From JAHDFB01 sp964607315 (GTDB lineage Bacteria; Bacteroidota; Bacteroidia; Chitinophagales; Saprospiraceae), in NCBI GenBank assembly GCA_964607315.1, contig CAZSKA010000066.1, forward strand, positions 1 to 15,400: a stretch of DNA of 15,400 bases. Reading direction: 5' to 3'. Shown here in pieces: positions 6,338 to 14,539 of the stretch (position 1 is the stretch's first letter; every line of letters begins with the position of its first letter). A program made the translations under genes and the position numbers. Below the pieces are notes generated by a model. The model worked only from the letters and a program-made list of their open reading frames with translations. It did not search any database and was not told the origin of the DNA.

Positions 6338-7612
6338 TTAGGTTTTCCTTTTCTTCTTTTCTGCAGCTGGGAAAAGTATATTGTTCAAAATTAATCTATA
6401 TCCGGGAGAATTAGGGTGTAGGCTCAAATCTGTTTCCGGATCATCGACATAATGTTTATAATCTTCAGGATCGTGCCCTCCGTAAAAAGTCCAAGTACCA
6501 TATCCGTAAGGACTGTGAATGAATCGAACTTCACCGTTTACCTTAGTTTCACCAAGCACAAGTACTTCTGATTTCACCTGATCTTTTCTGAAAGCAGTTG
6601 TTTGGCCCATAAAACCTTTAATGGTACGTGTATGATTTTGAGTCAACATAGTAGGGATAGGGTCCCATTTTGCACTGAACTCAAATAAGCTAAAGTAATC
6701 ATCTTTAGTTGTAGTTTTTCTCTTTTTACTATCAATGCTGGAGAACTCATACACCATAGGGTCCGTGATAAGGTCAAAGTTTTTGAATGCTAAGGTAGCA
6801 TCATAATTCAGGTGACTTTGGGCATTAGGCTCAGAACCGTCACCATCATATACATTATGACAAATATCATGACCTTCGGCAGCTAAAGCAATATCAAATG
6901 AATCAGTAGCTGAACACATAGCAAACATAAATCCACCTCCTTCAACATATCCTTTTATCTTTTTAGCAACTGCTAATTTTAGTTGAGATACTTTCGAAAA
7001 TCCCAAACTCGTAGCAAGTGCTTCCATTTTTTGTTGATTCGCTCTATACCAAGGTTTGGTGTGTTGACTGGCATAAAATTTACCGTATTGACCAGTAAAG
7101 TCTTCGTGATGAAGATGCAACCAGTCATACTCAGCTAATTTATCTTCCAAAACTTCTCGGTCATAAACTGTTTCATAAGGAATCTCAGCATAAGTTAATA
7201 CCATTGTTACGGCATCATCCCAGGGTTGAATTTTTTCCCCTCTTGCGTTAAAGTCGGGAGTATACACAGCAATTTTAGGTGCTTTTTCGAGTTTAATAAC
7301 TTCTTGATTGACTTCAAAAGAAGCAATTTCTTGTCGGATCAGACCAAACTTAGAATTGGGTAAAATTTCATAAGATATTCCACGGATTTTACATTCGGCT
7401 TCGAACTGAGGAGTATGTTGGAAAGCGAAGCTTCCACCTCTGTAGTTAAGTAACCAGTAGGCTTCGGTTTCGAAAGTAAGCACCCAGTATGTTAGTCCAT
7501 AAGCTTTGAGGTGATCTTTTTGTCTGTCGTGATCCATGGGGATCAAGATATAAGAGGCGTAAGCATGAGAGCTAACGATAATAAGTAGAAGCGCAAAAAA
7601 CAATTTCCTCAT
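6338..7612 (-). CDS. Exported GATase1-like (DUF4159-like) protein
   Basis: A 424-residue protein with a signal peptide (about 1-19, ending AYA-S). The N-terminal part (about 20-110) has SYILIPMD and WLLNYRGGSF. From about 110 it resembles class I glutamine-amidotransferase-like/DJ-1 folds: IAVYTPD strand, DAVTMVLTYAEIPYE, YDWLHLHHEDF, and KGYVEGGGFMFAMCSATDS, where Cys232 sits at the expected nucleophile-elbow position. The C-terminal part ends with YGYGTWTFYGGHDPED and LILNNILF, as in proteins whose last strand closes this fold. From memory, database entries of this type are often labelled asparagine synthetase B in Cytophagales, but I see no PP-loop ATPase or N-terminal nucleophile Cys to support that. 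It is the first gene of a two-gene operon. Whether the Cys is catalytic is unknown. Confidence 0.7.
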   Translation of the reverse strand: MRKLFFALLLIIVSSHAYASYILIPMDHDRQKDHLKAYGLTYWVLTFETEAYWLLNYRGGSFAFQHTPQFEAECKIRGISYEILPNSKFGLIRQEIASFEVNQEVIKLEKAPKIAVYTPDFNARGEKIQPWDDAVTMVLTYAEIPYETVYDREVLEDKLAEYDWLHLHHEDFTGQYGKFYASQHTKPWYRANQQKMEALATSLGFSKVSQLKLAVAKKIKGYVEGGGFMFAMCSATDSFDIALAAEGHDICHNVYDGDGSEPNAQSHLNYDATLAFKNFDLITDPMVYEFSSIDSKKRKTTTKDDYFSLFEFSAKWDPIPTMLTQNHTRTIKGFMGQTTAFRKDQVKSEVLVLGETKVNGEVRFIHSPYGYGTWTFYGGHDPEDYKHYVDDPETDLSLHPNSPGYRLILNNILFPAAEKKKRKT

Positions 7613-7640
7613 AATCCAAATTTTCTAGTTGTAAGATGTA

Positions 7641-7648
7641 CAAATATA
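7641..7648 (-). promoter_or_regulatory. Possible -7 element for the GATase1-like gene
   Basis: On the minus strand the octamer reads TATATTTG, an exact match to the Bacteroidota sigma-A -7 consensus TAnnTTTG, with its end 28 bases before the ATG at 7612. I did not find a clear TTG-type -33 element at the usual spacing, and in AT-rich DNA such matches occur by chance. Confidence 0.35.
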
Positions 7649-7749
7649 AAGAGATAACTGCTTAAGGAGCAGAAATAATTCCATAAGAACGTTAATGTTG
7701 TTTTAATGTTGCGAGAAAGTGTTGAAAAAGGGGTTAAATGTGTTGTGGG

Positions 7750-8388
7750 TTATGAGGTGTTTTTTTGGTTTTGGAGGTTTTTGGTGTTTTTTATCAACTT
7801 AGATACTACATCATTGTGAAAGCTCTTATCCATATACCTCTCCACCCATTCCTTACACCTATAAATCCCCCACTTCACCCCAGCCCTAACCTGCCTACTA
7901 ACCCCATATTCCCCTCTCGCTTGCCCTCTTATCTCCTCTCTTCTCTTTTCCATTCTTGCCTCGTATTCCTTAAACTCCTCCTTTCTTTCAAAATAATACC
8001 TCCCAAATCGACTTTGTACCAAAACTCCTTTTCTTCCTCGCATCTTATTCACCTCCTTTACATACACACTATGGAAAATCCGAATCTGTTCACTTACTAT
8101 TCGCCATGGCTCTTCCATAAACTCTTTCCTGTTTACTCTTTTCTTACTCCGCATTCGCAGTGTATACAATCTCCTTAAAACCGCCGCTGACCTGATTCTT
8201 ATTAATATCTGATATCCTTCACATGAAATATACATTTTGTGAATCTGTACATACCTTCCTAAATAACGATTAAATAACTGAGTGAATAGCTTGATCTCTT
8301 CACCATTACTAAAATATGCGCTTTTTCCACTCGATAAACTCTCTATCATGTAATAACCCTCTGGTTCATAGCGATGTGTTTTTTCCAT
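7750..8388 (-). CDS. Y1/REP-associated transposase-like protein lacking HUH histidines
   Basis: A 212-residue, very basic and Glu-rich protein. The layout follows REP-associated tyrosine (Y1) transposases: YYMIESLSSGKSAYF near the start (about 12-26), a helix with FNRYLGRYVQIHKMYI (39-54), the position of the metal-binding His-x-His strand, then IRIFHSVYVKEVNKMRGRKG (102-121) and QSRFGRYYF (125-133), where active members have a conserved fyN...Gxlfq stretch. At the HUH position, normally NHFHLLI or similar, the sequence reads GYQILI (58-63), so both metal ligands are gone; I see no clear catalytic Tyr helix. It is intact and full length for the family, so it may be domesticated as a DNA-binding protein. 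Its plus strand is strongly pyrimidine-rich, unlike its neighbours. It is alone between intergenic gaps of 137 and 156 bases. Confidence 0.6.
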   Translation of the reverse strand: MEKTHRYEPEGYYMIESLSSGKSAYFSNGEEIKLFTQLFNRYLGRYVQIHKMYISCEGYQILIRIRSAAVLRRLYTLRMRSKKRVNRKEFMEEPWRIVSEQIRIFHSVYVKEVNKMRGRKGVLVQSRFGRYYFERKEEFKEYEARMEKRREEIRGQARGEYGVSRQVRAGVKWGIYRCKEWVERYMDKSFHNDVVSKLIKNTKNLQNQKNTS

Positions 8389-8544
8389 AATTCATCTTTC
8401 TTATTAGTGTAATGAACATGGATTTCGTTCCAAATTTTTCTAACTATTTTTAAATTATTTTTTAAAGAACTGAATATCAAAGCTTTCTCGTTGGAAATTT
8501 GACTTTTATATTATAAAAATATTTAATGCGTTTTATCTTGCTTT

Positions 8545-9321
8545 TTAAAATGTCCACACAATTCCCGCTCCTTCTCCTCCTGCTCTCAACTCTATGTCAT
8601 CCCTCGCATGAATTTTAATTACGGCAAATGCAACAGCTGCTCCTACCGCATATCCCACTATTACATCACTTGGATAATGAACTCCCGACCTAACTCGTAA
8701 ATATCCCGTTATTGCTGGTACAGTAGCAGCTATACCATATACATATGGAATCGCCCTAGACGCTGGATATGCCCGTTGGAATAATGCTGCAGCAAAAAAG
8801 CTATTACTCGCCGCAAAAGAAGTATGTCCCGAATAAAAAGATGCTGAATCTGTAATTCCAAAATCCGCCCTTGTCTTTTCAAGTTCAAATAAATATGGTC
8901 TATGTCTATTGAATGAATATTTTGCAATGGTGACTAATCCTGCATTCAATGTCAATAGATCGAAGTACATAATACTGCTTTCTAACCATTCTTTATCTCC
9001 GAATTTGCTAGCATATACTAACAAAGGTAATACAGCTGACCCATTTGCAACATAATCACTCAATTCGCTAAATCTTGAATCGTCGTATCTTAAGGCAATC
9101 CGATCAAATCTATTTATTGTGTTACCATCTAAGTTAATGTACTCATCTAGCGTTATTGGTTCTGCTATTGATAATAGATAATATCCAGTTAATCCTACTC
9201 CAATACTTCCGCCGATATATCCCAATTCTCTTTTCCAATTAATGTCAAATGCTTCCTGAGAAAAAAGCGAATTTGAGTTAAATATGAAAAATAGAATAAG
9301 TATTATTACATTTGATTTCAT
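8545..9321 (-). CDS. PAP2-family phosphatase, exported or membrane-associated
   Basis: A 258-residue protein with a signal peptide (about 1-21, ending LFS-Q). It has the three PAP2 motifs: K-x6-R-P as KYSFNRHRP (134-142), SGH as SFYSGHTS (161-168), and R-x5-H-x3-D as RVRSGVHYPSD (209-219), giving catalytic His166 and His215 with Asp219. The usual PSGH has Tyr in place of Pro. Hydrophobic helices around these (about 92-104, 118-134, 170-183, 190-207, 220-236) fit the membrane-phosphatase fold. Family members remove phosphate from lipid phosphates such as phosphatidic acid or undecaprenyl pyrophosphate; the substrate here cannot be read from sequence. It is divergent from the CDGSH gene across an 81-base gap holding a perfect palindrome. 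Confidence 0.85.
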   Translation of the reverse strand: MKSNVIILILFFIFNSNSLFSQEAFDINWKRELGYIGGSIGVGLTGYYLLSIAEPITLDEYINLDGNTINRFDRIALRYDDSRFSELSDYVANGSAVLPLLVYASKFGDKEWLESSIMYFDLLTLNAGLVTIAKYSFNRHRPYLFELEKTRADFGITDSASFYSGHTSFAASNSFFAAALFQRAYPASRAIPYVYGIAATVPAITGYLRVRSGVHYPSDVIVGYAVGAAVAFAVIKIHARDDIELRAGGEGAGIVWTF

Positions 9322-9330
9322 TCATTTTTA

Positions 9331-9361
9331 TTTGGGTTCGAACCCAAAAATAATTAATGAA
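9331..9361. repeat. GGG/CCC palindrome with flank, copy 2, in a divergent intergenic region
   Basis: TTTGGGTTCGAACCCAAA at 9331-9348 is a perfect 18-bp palindrome, followed by AATAATTAATGAA, close to the flank of the copy at 5456. It begins 9 bases upstream of the PAP2 ATG and lies about 55 bases before the CDGSH start, between divergent genes, so it could be an operator for either promoter or a hairpin in the PAP2 leader. The rest of the 81-base gap has no other clear signal. Confidence 0.5.
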
Positions 9362-9402
9362 CAACTATATTAATCAAACAATAAGATAAATTAAAAATTA
9401 AG

Positions 9403-9618
9403 ATGGAAGAAAAAGTAACATTGAAAGTAAATAAAAATGGTTCACTGAAAGTTATAGGAGAAGTTGAAATCGTTTTACCTGATGGGTCTTCTGAAGTTAA
9501 GGGTGGAAGATTTTCTATCTGTAGATGCGGCTTAAGTGAAAATAAACCATTTTGCGATGGTGCTCATAAAGGAACTGACTTCGACGCTAATTGGGATATT
9601 GAAAAACCTGCAGAATGA
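9403..9618 (+). CDS. CDGSH-type iron-sulfur protein
   Basis: A 71-residue soluble protein with the CDGSH zinc-finger-type [2Fe-2S] signature: C-x-C-x2-S-x3-P-x-C-D-G-x-H, here Cys40, Cys42, Cys51 and His55 with Ala in place of Ser in CDGSH. Three Cys and one His bind a redox-active, pH-labile cluster in the family. Single-domain bacterial members of this size are common; their cellular role is poorly known and is usually linked to redox or iron handling. The ATG overlap with pepD (last four bases ATGA) shows translational coupling. Upstream lies the palindrome-bearing divergent region, so this gene is probably first in the long plus-strand transcript. Confidence 0.92.
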   Translation: MEEKVTLKVNKNGSLKVIGEVEIVLPDGSSEVKGGRFSICRCGLSENKPFCDGAHKGTDFDANWDIEKPAE

Positions 9619-11075
9619 GCAATATAAGCGCACTCGAACCACAAAATTTGTGGAAAAATTTTGATCAACTAAATGCCGTTCCTCGCCCTTCCAAAAAAGA
9701 GGAACGTGTAATTGCTTTCGCCAAACAATTTGGTGAAAGTCTCGGCTTAGTGACGATGGTGGATGAAATTGGTAACGTAATTATCAAAAAGCCTGCAACT
9801 CCTGGGATGGAGAATAGAAAGAAAATTGTCATGCAAAGCCATCTTGATATGGTACATCAGAAAAATTCCGACACTGAATTTAATTTTGATACAGAAGGGA
9901 TTAGAATGCTTGTTGAGGGTGATTGGGTAAAAGCTGATGGAACTACTTTAGGCGCAGATAATGGGATTGGTGTTGCAGCTATTATGGCAATTTTGGAATC
10001 GACAGATATTCCACATCCTGAAATGGAAGCTCTATTTACAATCGATGAAGAGACAGGAATGACCGGAGCTCTTGAACTGAAACCTGGAATGCTTTCTGGT
10101 GATATTTTATTGAATCTTGATACTGAAGAAGATAATGAGTTAACCATTGGTTGTGCAGGTGGTATTGATATTACAGCTAAAGGATCATACAATGAGAAAC
10201 CTATGCCAAGTGGTAATTATCGATTTATGATTTTATCTGTTTCAGGACTGAATGGAGGACATAGTGGTATGGATATTCATAAAGGCTTGGGTAATGCTAA
10301 TAAAATCATGAATAGAATTTTACGTGAGTTAATTCTTCCTCTTGATGTAAAAGTAAATCGAATCGATGGTGGTGGTTTACGGAATGCTATTCCTCGTGAG
10401 TCTTTCTGTATGTTGGCTGTTGAAGAACTTGACTTAGAGCGATTCAAACAAATTTTTGATGAGCAAGCGACAATTATCTCAGAGGAATATTATTTTACTG
10501 ATAGTGAATTAAGAATAATTCATGAGGAGATTGATCCTTTTGACACATATGTCGATTCTCGTTGGTTGAAAAAGTTTATTAAGGCAATTTATGCCTGTCC
10601 GTCAGGAATCTATAGGATGCATCCTGAAATTGAAGGTTTGGTTCAAACTTCTAATAATCTGGCTCGAGTTTTAGTACAAAATGGTAGTTCTCAAGTACTG
10701 TGTTTAACTAGGTCTTCTTTGGAAACGGAAAAGAAAGATATCATGAATGCTATTCAATCTATATTTGAACTGATTGATTTTAGTATAGGATTTAGCGGTA
10801 ATTATCCGGGCTGGACGCCCAAAAGGGGTGCTAAAATAGTCCGAGTGATGGAGGGGTTGTATAAGGAAATGTTTGAGGGTGAAATGCATGTTGCTGCATG
10901 TCACGCTGGTCTTGAATGTGGTATAATAGGAAAACACTATCCTAATATGGAAATGGTTTCCTTTGGACCAAATATAAGAGGTGCCCATTCTCCAGATGAA
11001 AGAGTACAAATAAGCTCTGTCCAAAAATTTTGGAATTATCTGTTAGCTGTATTGAGAAACATACCAGAAAAATAG
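9615..11075 (+). CDS. pepD: Cytosol non-specific dipeptidase (aminoacyl-histidine dipeptidase)
   Basis: A 486-residue M20-family metallopeptidase that splits dipeptides such as Xaa-His in the cytoplasm. Two-zinc site residues are visible: SHLDMV (His76, Asp78), the bridging Asp in GADNGIG (Asp115), the catalytic and metal Glu pair in IDEETG (Glu145/Glu146), Asp169 in NLDTEE, and the late His in RGAHSPDER (His458). The lid/dimerisation domain spans about residues 190-390, with the conserved GGHSGMDIHKG (214-224). HAGLECG (430-436) is also typical of PepD. Length equals that of the family. It overlaps the CDGSH gene by 4 bases and is followed after 3 bases by the RDD gene, an unusual link between a housekeeping peptidase and a membrane module. 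Confidence 0.95.
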   Translation: MSNISALEPQNLWKNFDQLNAVPRPSKKEERVIAFAKQFGESLGLVTMVDEIGNVIIKKPATPGMENRKKIVMQSHLDMVHQKNSDTEFNFDTEGIRMLVEGDWVKADGTTLGADNGIGVAAIMAILESTDIPHPEMEALFTIDEETGMTGALELKPGMLSGDILLNLDTEEDNELTIGCAGGIDITAKGSYNEKPMPSGNYRFMILSVSGLNGGHSGMDIHKGLGNANKIMNRILRELILPLDVKVNRIDGGGLRNAIPRESFCMLAVEELDLERFKQIFDEQATIISEEYYFTDSELRIIHEEIDPFDTYVDSRWLKKFIKAIYACPSGIYRMHPEIEGLVQTSNNLARVLVQNGSSQVLCLTRSSLETEKKDIMNAIQSIFELIDFSIGFSGNYPGWTPKRGAKIVRVMEGLYKEMFEGEMHVAACHAGLECGIIGKHYPNMEMVSFGPNIRGAHSPDERVQISSVQKFWNYLLAVLRNIPEK

Positions 11076-11078
11076 AAA

Positions 11079-11819
11079 ATGGCGGAAGAAAAAATAAAAG
11101 TAACTACTGCATATAATGTTGAAATAGAGTATTTCAGTGCAACAGGTTGGGAAAGAACACTCGCATATTTAATTGATGCGGTTATCAAATATGGATATAT
11201 CATGCTAGTTTCTCTCACTTTATTTAATGGGCTAAATCTTAATACTTATTGGTTGTATTTATTATTGTGTCTTCCTGCTATATTTTATTCCCTAATCTTA
11301 GAGACTTTTAATAATGGTAAGACAGTAGGTAAATCGGCTATGAAATTACAAGTTGTGAGCCTTGATGGAAAAAATACCACAATAGGACAATATGTAACTA
11401 GATGGCTTTTAAGATTCTTAGATCTTTTAATTTTTACTCCAGGCTTAGCTTTTCTTAGTGTAACAACAACTCTCAAGGGTCAACGAATAGGTGATATTGT
11501 TGCAAATACTGCGGTGATTACTCAAAATGAAAGACAAGCACATCGATCTAATTTGTCAAGAGTTAGATTACCTAAAGGTTATATTGGCAGATATAAGGAA
11601 GTTTTGCAGTTAACAGATCATCATATTCAGACGATCAAACAAGTGATTTTCAATGAAACGCAAGCTAGGCAGAAAATTTATATGGCTACTGCTGATCATA
11701 TAATGTTTTTAACAGGTATTCCTAAAACAATGCCCTCAAAGAAATATTTGAAAATGATTGTTTATGACTATAATTATTTCCAAAGATTAGAAGAGCAAGG
11801 AATCAGTCAAGAAGAATAA
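11079..11819 (+). CDS. RDD-family membrane protein
   Basis: A 246-residue protein. The RDD domain covers about residues 15-150: ATGWERTLAYLIDAVIKYG (first Arg and Asp), then hydrophobic helices at about 38-53, 55-70 and 100-128, with NGKTVGKSAMKLQVV and KGQRIGDIVANT, the usual G-K-x-x-G-K and R-x-G-D motifs. A soluble tail of about 95 residues follows (from about 152), helical and charged. RDD proteins are poorly characterised membrane proteins, some acting in ion transport. It begins the Bacteroidota RDD-SpoIIM-DUF4129-DUF4350 cluster and lies 2 bases before the SpoIIM-like gene. Family call is sure; molecular role unknown. Confidence 0.88.
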   Translation: MAEEKIKVTTAYNVEIEYFSATGWERTLAYLIDAVIKYGYIMLVSLTLFNGLNLNTYWLYLLLCLPAIFYSLILETFNNGKTVGKSAMKLQVVSLDGKNTTIGQYVTRWLLRFLDLLIFTPGLAFLSVTTTLKGQRIGDIVANTAVITQNERQAHRSNLSRVRLPKGYIGRYKEVLQLTDHHIQTIKQVIFNETQARQKIYMATADHIMFLTGIPKTMPSKKYLKMIVYDYNYFQRLEEQGISQEE

Positions 11820-11821
11820 GT

Positions 11822-12799
11822 ATGAAAGAATTTCAATTTGTTCAGAAAAATGAGAATTTGTGGAAAGACATCGAGAAATTCTTAAACGGAGAAACACATA
11901 TTACTCCTGATAAACTTGCAGAGTTTTACACGAGAATAGTGAATGACCTTTCCTATGTGCAGACTTTTTACCCAAAGTCACAATTGGTTAACTACTTAAA
12001 TAATCTTTCATCTAATCTTCATCGAAGAGTTTATAAAACTAAAAAAGAAGATAGCTTAAGGTTTGTGACTTTTTGGACTGATGAAATCCCTCTTGCTATT
12101 AGACAATGCCATAGAGAATTGTTAATTTCATTAATAATATTTGTCATTGCCATCGGAATTGGTGCGGTTTCTACTTATATAGATCCTGATTTTCCTAGAG
12201 TTATTTTAGGTGATTATTATGTTGATATGACATTGAATAATATTGATAATGGTGATCCCATGGCAGTCTATAGAGATGAAAATAGATCTAGCATGTTTTT
12301 AGCTATTGGTTCTAACAATTTAAGAGTTGGATTATTAAGTTTTGTTTTGGGATTAATTGCACCCTTTTTAGCGGGATTTATCTTATTGTCTAACGGTGTT
12401 ATGGTAGGCGCATTTCAAGGTATGTTTATCTCTTTAGGTCTTGGATGGGTGTCTTTTAGTACGATTTTTATTCATGGTGCTCTTGAATTATCAGCTATTG
12501 TGATTATTGCTGGTGCAGGAATTAGTATAGGTAACAGTTGGTGGTATCCAAAGACTTATCGTCGCATAGACTCCTTAATTTTAGGTGCCAGAAAAGCAAT
12601 TAAAGTATTGATAGCTGTAATACCTGTTATAATATATGCTGCTTTTATAGAATCCTATGTAACACACTTATATCAAGAAATAGGAAGCTTCTTTAGAGCC
12701 TTAATTATTATTTTTTTCTTTTCTTACATATTTTGGTATTTTATTTATCTACCCATTCAAGTAGAAAAAAAATTAAAAATGTTACATGAAAGAGTATAA
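11822..12799 (+). CDS. Stage II sporulation protein M-like membrane protein
   Basis: A 325-residue polytopic protein. A soluble helical N-terminal part (1-95) is followed by about six TM helices (near 100-119, 166-190, 192-210, 212-236, 260-278 and 290-312). The SpoIIM-family motifs are clear: NNLRVGLLSFVLGL (165-178), LLSNGVMVGAF (188-198) and FIHGALELSAIVIIAGAG (216-233). In Bacillus SpoIIM belongs to an engulfment complex, but Bacteroidota do not sporulate and carry this paralogue next to MoxR-type loci. A loop of about 45 residues between TM1 and TM2 (119-165) is probably periplasmic. It overlaps the next gene by 14 bases, so the two are tightly coupled. Confidence 0.9.
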   Translation: MKEFQFVQKNENLWKDIEKFLNGETHITPDKLAEFYTRIVNDLSYVQTFYPKSQLVNYLNNLSSNLHRRVYKTKKEDSLRFVTFWTDEIPLAIRQCHRELLISLIIFVIAIGIGAVSTYIDPDFPRVILGDYYVDMTLNNIDNGDPMAVYRDENRSSMFLAIGSNNLRVGLLSFVLGLIAPFLAGFILLSNGVMVGAFQGMFISLGLGWVSFSTIFIHGALELSAIVIIAGAGISIGNSWWYPKTYRRIDSLILGARKAIKVLIAVIPVIIYAAFIESYVTHLYQEIGSFFRALIIIFFFSYIFWYFIYLPIQVEKKLKMLHERV

Positions 12800-13718
12800 T
12801 GAAGTAAGGGATTTTGGTCAAATTTTGTTTGATCCACTAAAAATAATATTTAGGAATTTAAAAGCAATTTCTTCAATTGTTATTTTGGCAATTGTGTTAC
12901 CTAATCTTATAGTAACATATATGTACTTGAAATTTTCTGTTTTTGATGTTCTCAGTAATCCTTCAGAACGTTTTGATAATTTCGATAATGGAATTTATTA
13001 TTTGATAATCTTCTTAATAGTTGGGTTTTTTATGTACTCTCATATTAGTTTAGTGAGTGCATCTGTACTTAGGGTTGGGATAGAAGATGGACAAAGTAAT
13101 ATTACCTCGAAAAGAGTAAATTACTATTTTAAAAAATTATACTTGAAGAATTTTGCCTTAAGCGGCTTGGTTTTGATAACATTCATATTTTTTTATGGAA
13201 TAGGTTTGTTGTTTATTTTTAATGAAACATTTGGATTAGGCATATTAATATTTGCATTTGGATTTTTTTCCTTATTCCTATTTTTTCTTCCTTTATTCTT
13301 TTATGCTCAAAGATATTATCTACTAGAAGATGAAAATGGATTTTTACAATCATTAAATAAAGGAAGAGAAGATCTCTTATATTATTATGGAATAACTATA
13401 GGGGTTTTATTTGTTAGCTCTATTGTTTCCTCTTTCCTTCAGTATATGATTCTTTTACCTTTTGGGATAATCTTTATGGTTTTAGGCTTTGGTATCGGAT
13501 TTGATTTTGAAGGAAGTAAATATGCAGACATAGTAATTTTTGTACAATCATTGTTTTTAGCTGTAGGTCTATCTTATTTATACTTGTACTTTTATGTTAC
13601 TATTTATTTAAAAGGTACTGACCTTTCTGAAAGAAGGACTGGAATTGCATCAATAGAAAAGATTAAACAAATAGATATATCAAGAGAAACATATTTTGAA
13701 AATGAAGGGGAGTATTAA
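12786..13718 (+). CDS. Polytopic membrane protein of the SpoIIM/DUF4129 cluster
   Basis: A 310-residue protein with six or seven hydrophobic helices (about 27-48, 70-94, 121-146, 149-174, 200-220, 222-238 and 247-272) and short soluble ends. The stretch EDENGFLQSLNKGREDLLYY (181-200) before a TM pair resembles the repeated pattern of DUF4013 or GPDPase-type membrane domains (f-x-(E/Q)-(A/S)-L-x-x-(S/G)). No catalytic motif is seen. The start is an ATG inside the end of the SpoIIM-like gene, and the end overlaps the DUF4129 gene, so it is embedded in the operon and presumably part of the same membrane complex. Function unknown. Confidence 0.75.
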   Translation: MKEYNEVRDFGQILFDPLKIIFRNLKAISSIVILAIVLPNLIVTYMYLKFSVFDVLSNPSERFDNFDNGIYYLIIFLIVGFFMYSHISLVSASVLRVGIEDGQSNITSKRVNYYFKKLYLKNFALSGLVLITFIFFYGIGLLFIFNETFGLGILIFAFGFFSLFLFFLPLFFYAQRYYLLEDENGFLQSLNKGREDLLYYYGITIGVLFVSSIVSSFLQYMILLPFGIIFMVLGFGIGFDFEGSKYADIVIFVQSLFLAVGLSYLYLYFYVTIYLKGTDLSERRTGIASIEKIKQIDISRETYFENEGEY

Positions 13719-14538
13719 TCAGATTAAAACATTAGTCTTAGTTTTCTTATGTGTTGGACAAATTCACCTGTTTGGCCAAACGGACTCTATTGAGAATGAA
13801 GAAGGATTTCAAGTGGAGGAAATTGCTGAGAAACTTATAAAAGATGGATTGCTCCTTGATGAATCGAATAAACCAAATTGGGATACCTCGAGATTTAGTT
13901 TGATTAATGCTAATTATATTCAAAGGAACTTTGATACTATCGCTTTGAATAAATACAGGGAAAGTCCTGCTTTTGATTACGATGAAGCTAAAGCTGGCGA
14001 ATCTGCTCTTTCTAAATGGTGGAGAAGGATGTTGAGAAAGTTATTTGGGAACATAAACCCAGCTCCTGAAGAGCATCAATCCTGGTTTAATCTAGAAAAT
14101 ATTATTTATACACTTCTTATTGGAGGAGCAGTTGCATTCCTTGCATGGTTCTTAGTCAGAAATGATTTTAAGAGTATTCTTAAAAAGAAAGATGTAGCAT
14201 TTCAGCAAAAACCAGGAGATTTAGATATAACAGTAGAAAAAGATGTTTTACTCAGTCGTCTTGAAGAAGCAATAAAAGATAAGGATTATAGAACTGCAGT
14301 TAGATACCAATATTTGATTGTTTTGAAGCATCTTAATGAAAATGATGTAATTCACTGGAAAGACTTCAAACTTAGCACTGACTATATCAAAGAGATTAAA
14401 GATAAGTCGGTAAAAAAGGAATTCGCTTCACTTACAAAATATTTTAATTATAGCTGGTATGGTAATTATAAGGTAAACGATAGCTTTTTTGAAAAAGCAA
14501 GTGGTTTGTCTGATTCTATAAAATCTAAATTCAGTTAA
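13702..14538 (+). CDS. DUF4129-domain protein
   Basis: A 278-residue protein. I chose the ATG at 13702; a longer frame opens with TTG at 13696 but adds only two residues. A signal peptide (about 1-26, ending LFG-Q) is followed by a periplasmic segment (27-132), one TM helix (about 133-153) and a cytoplasmic part (154-278) with the DUF4129 pattern: a DYRTAVRYQYLIVLKHLNE helix (195-213), KDFKLSTDYIKEI (220-232) and FNYSWYGNY (248-256). The domain is typically found next to MoxR, DUF58 and DUF4350 genes and is sometimes linked to transglutaminase proteins; its biochemical role is not settled. Overlap with the upstream gene is 17 bases and the gap to the next gene is 1 base. Confidence 0.85.
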   Translation: MKGSINQIKTLVLVFLCVGQIHLFGQTDSIENEEGFQVEEIAEKLIKDGLLLDESNKPNWDTSRFSLINANYIQRNFDTIALNKYRESPAFDYDEAKAGESALSKWWRRMLRKLFGNINPAPEEHQSWFNLENIIYTLLIGGAVAFLAWFLVRNDFKSILKKKDVAFQQKPGDLDITVEKDVLLSRLEEAIKDKDYRTAVRYQYLIVLKHLNENDVIHWKDFKLSTDYIKEIKDKSVKKEFASLTKYFNYSWYGNYKVNDSFFEKASGLSDSIKSKFS

Positions 14539-14539
14539 A

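Noticed and set aside
7765..8178. A 137-codon plus-strand frame, Ser/Pro/Leu/His-rich
   Set aside because: It lies antisense to the transposase-like gene and its composition is explained by the C/T-rich strand; no domain pattern or start context supports it.
8502..8520. TTTTATATTATAAAA-type inverted repeat after the PAP2 gene
   Set aside because: The stem is only A/T in an A/T-rich spacer, has no GC core, and is likely chance; the 8389-8544 spacer shows nothing else I can support.
13696..13701. TTG start for the DUF4129 gene
   Set aside because: The ATG six bases downstream gives an equally good signal peptide and is the more common start codon.
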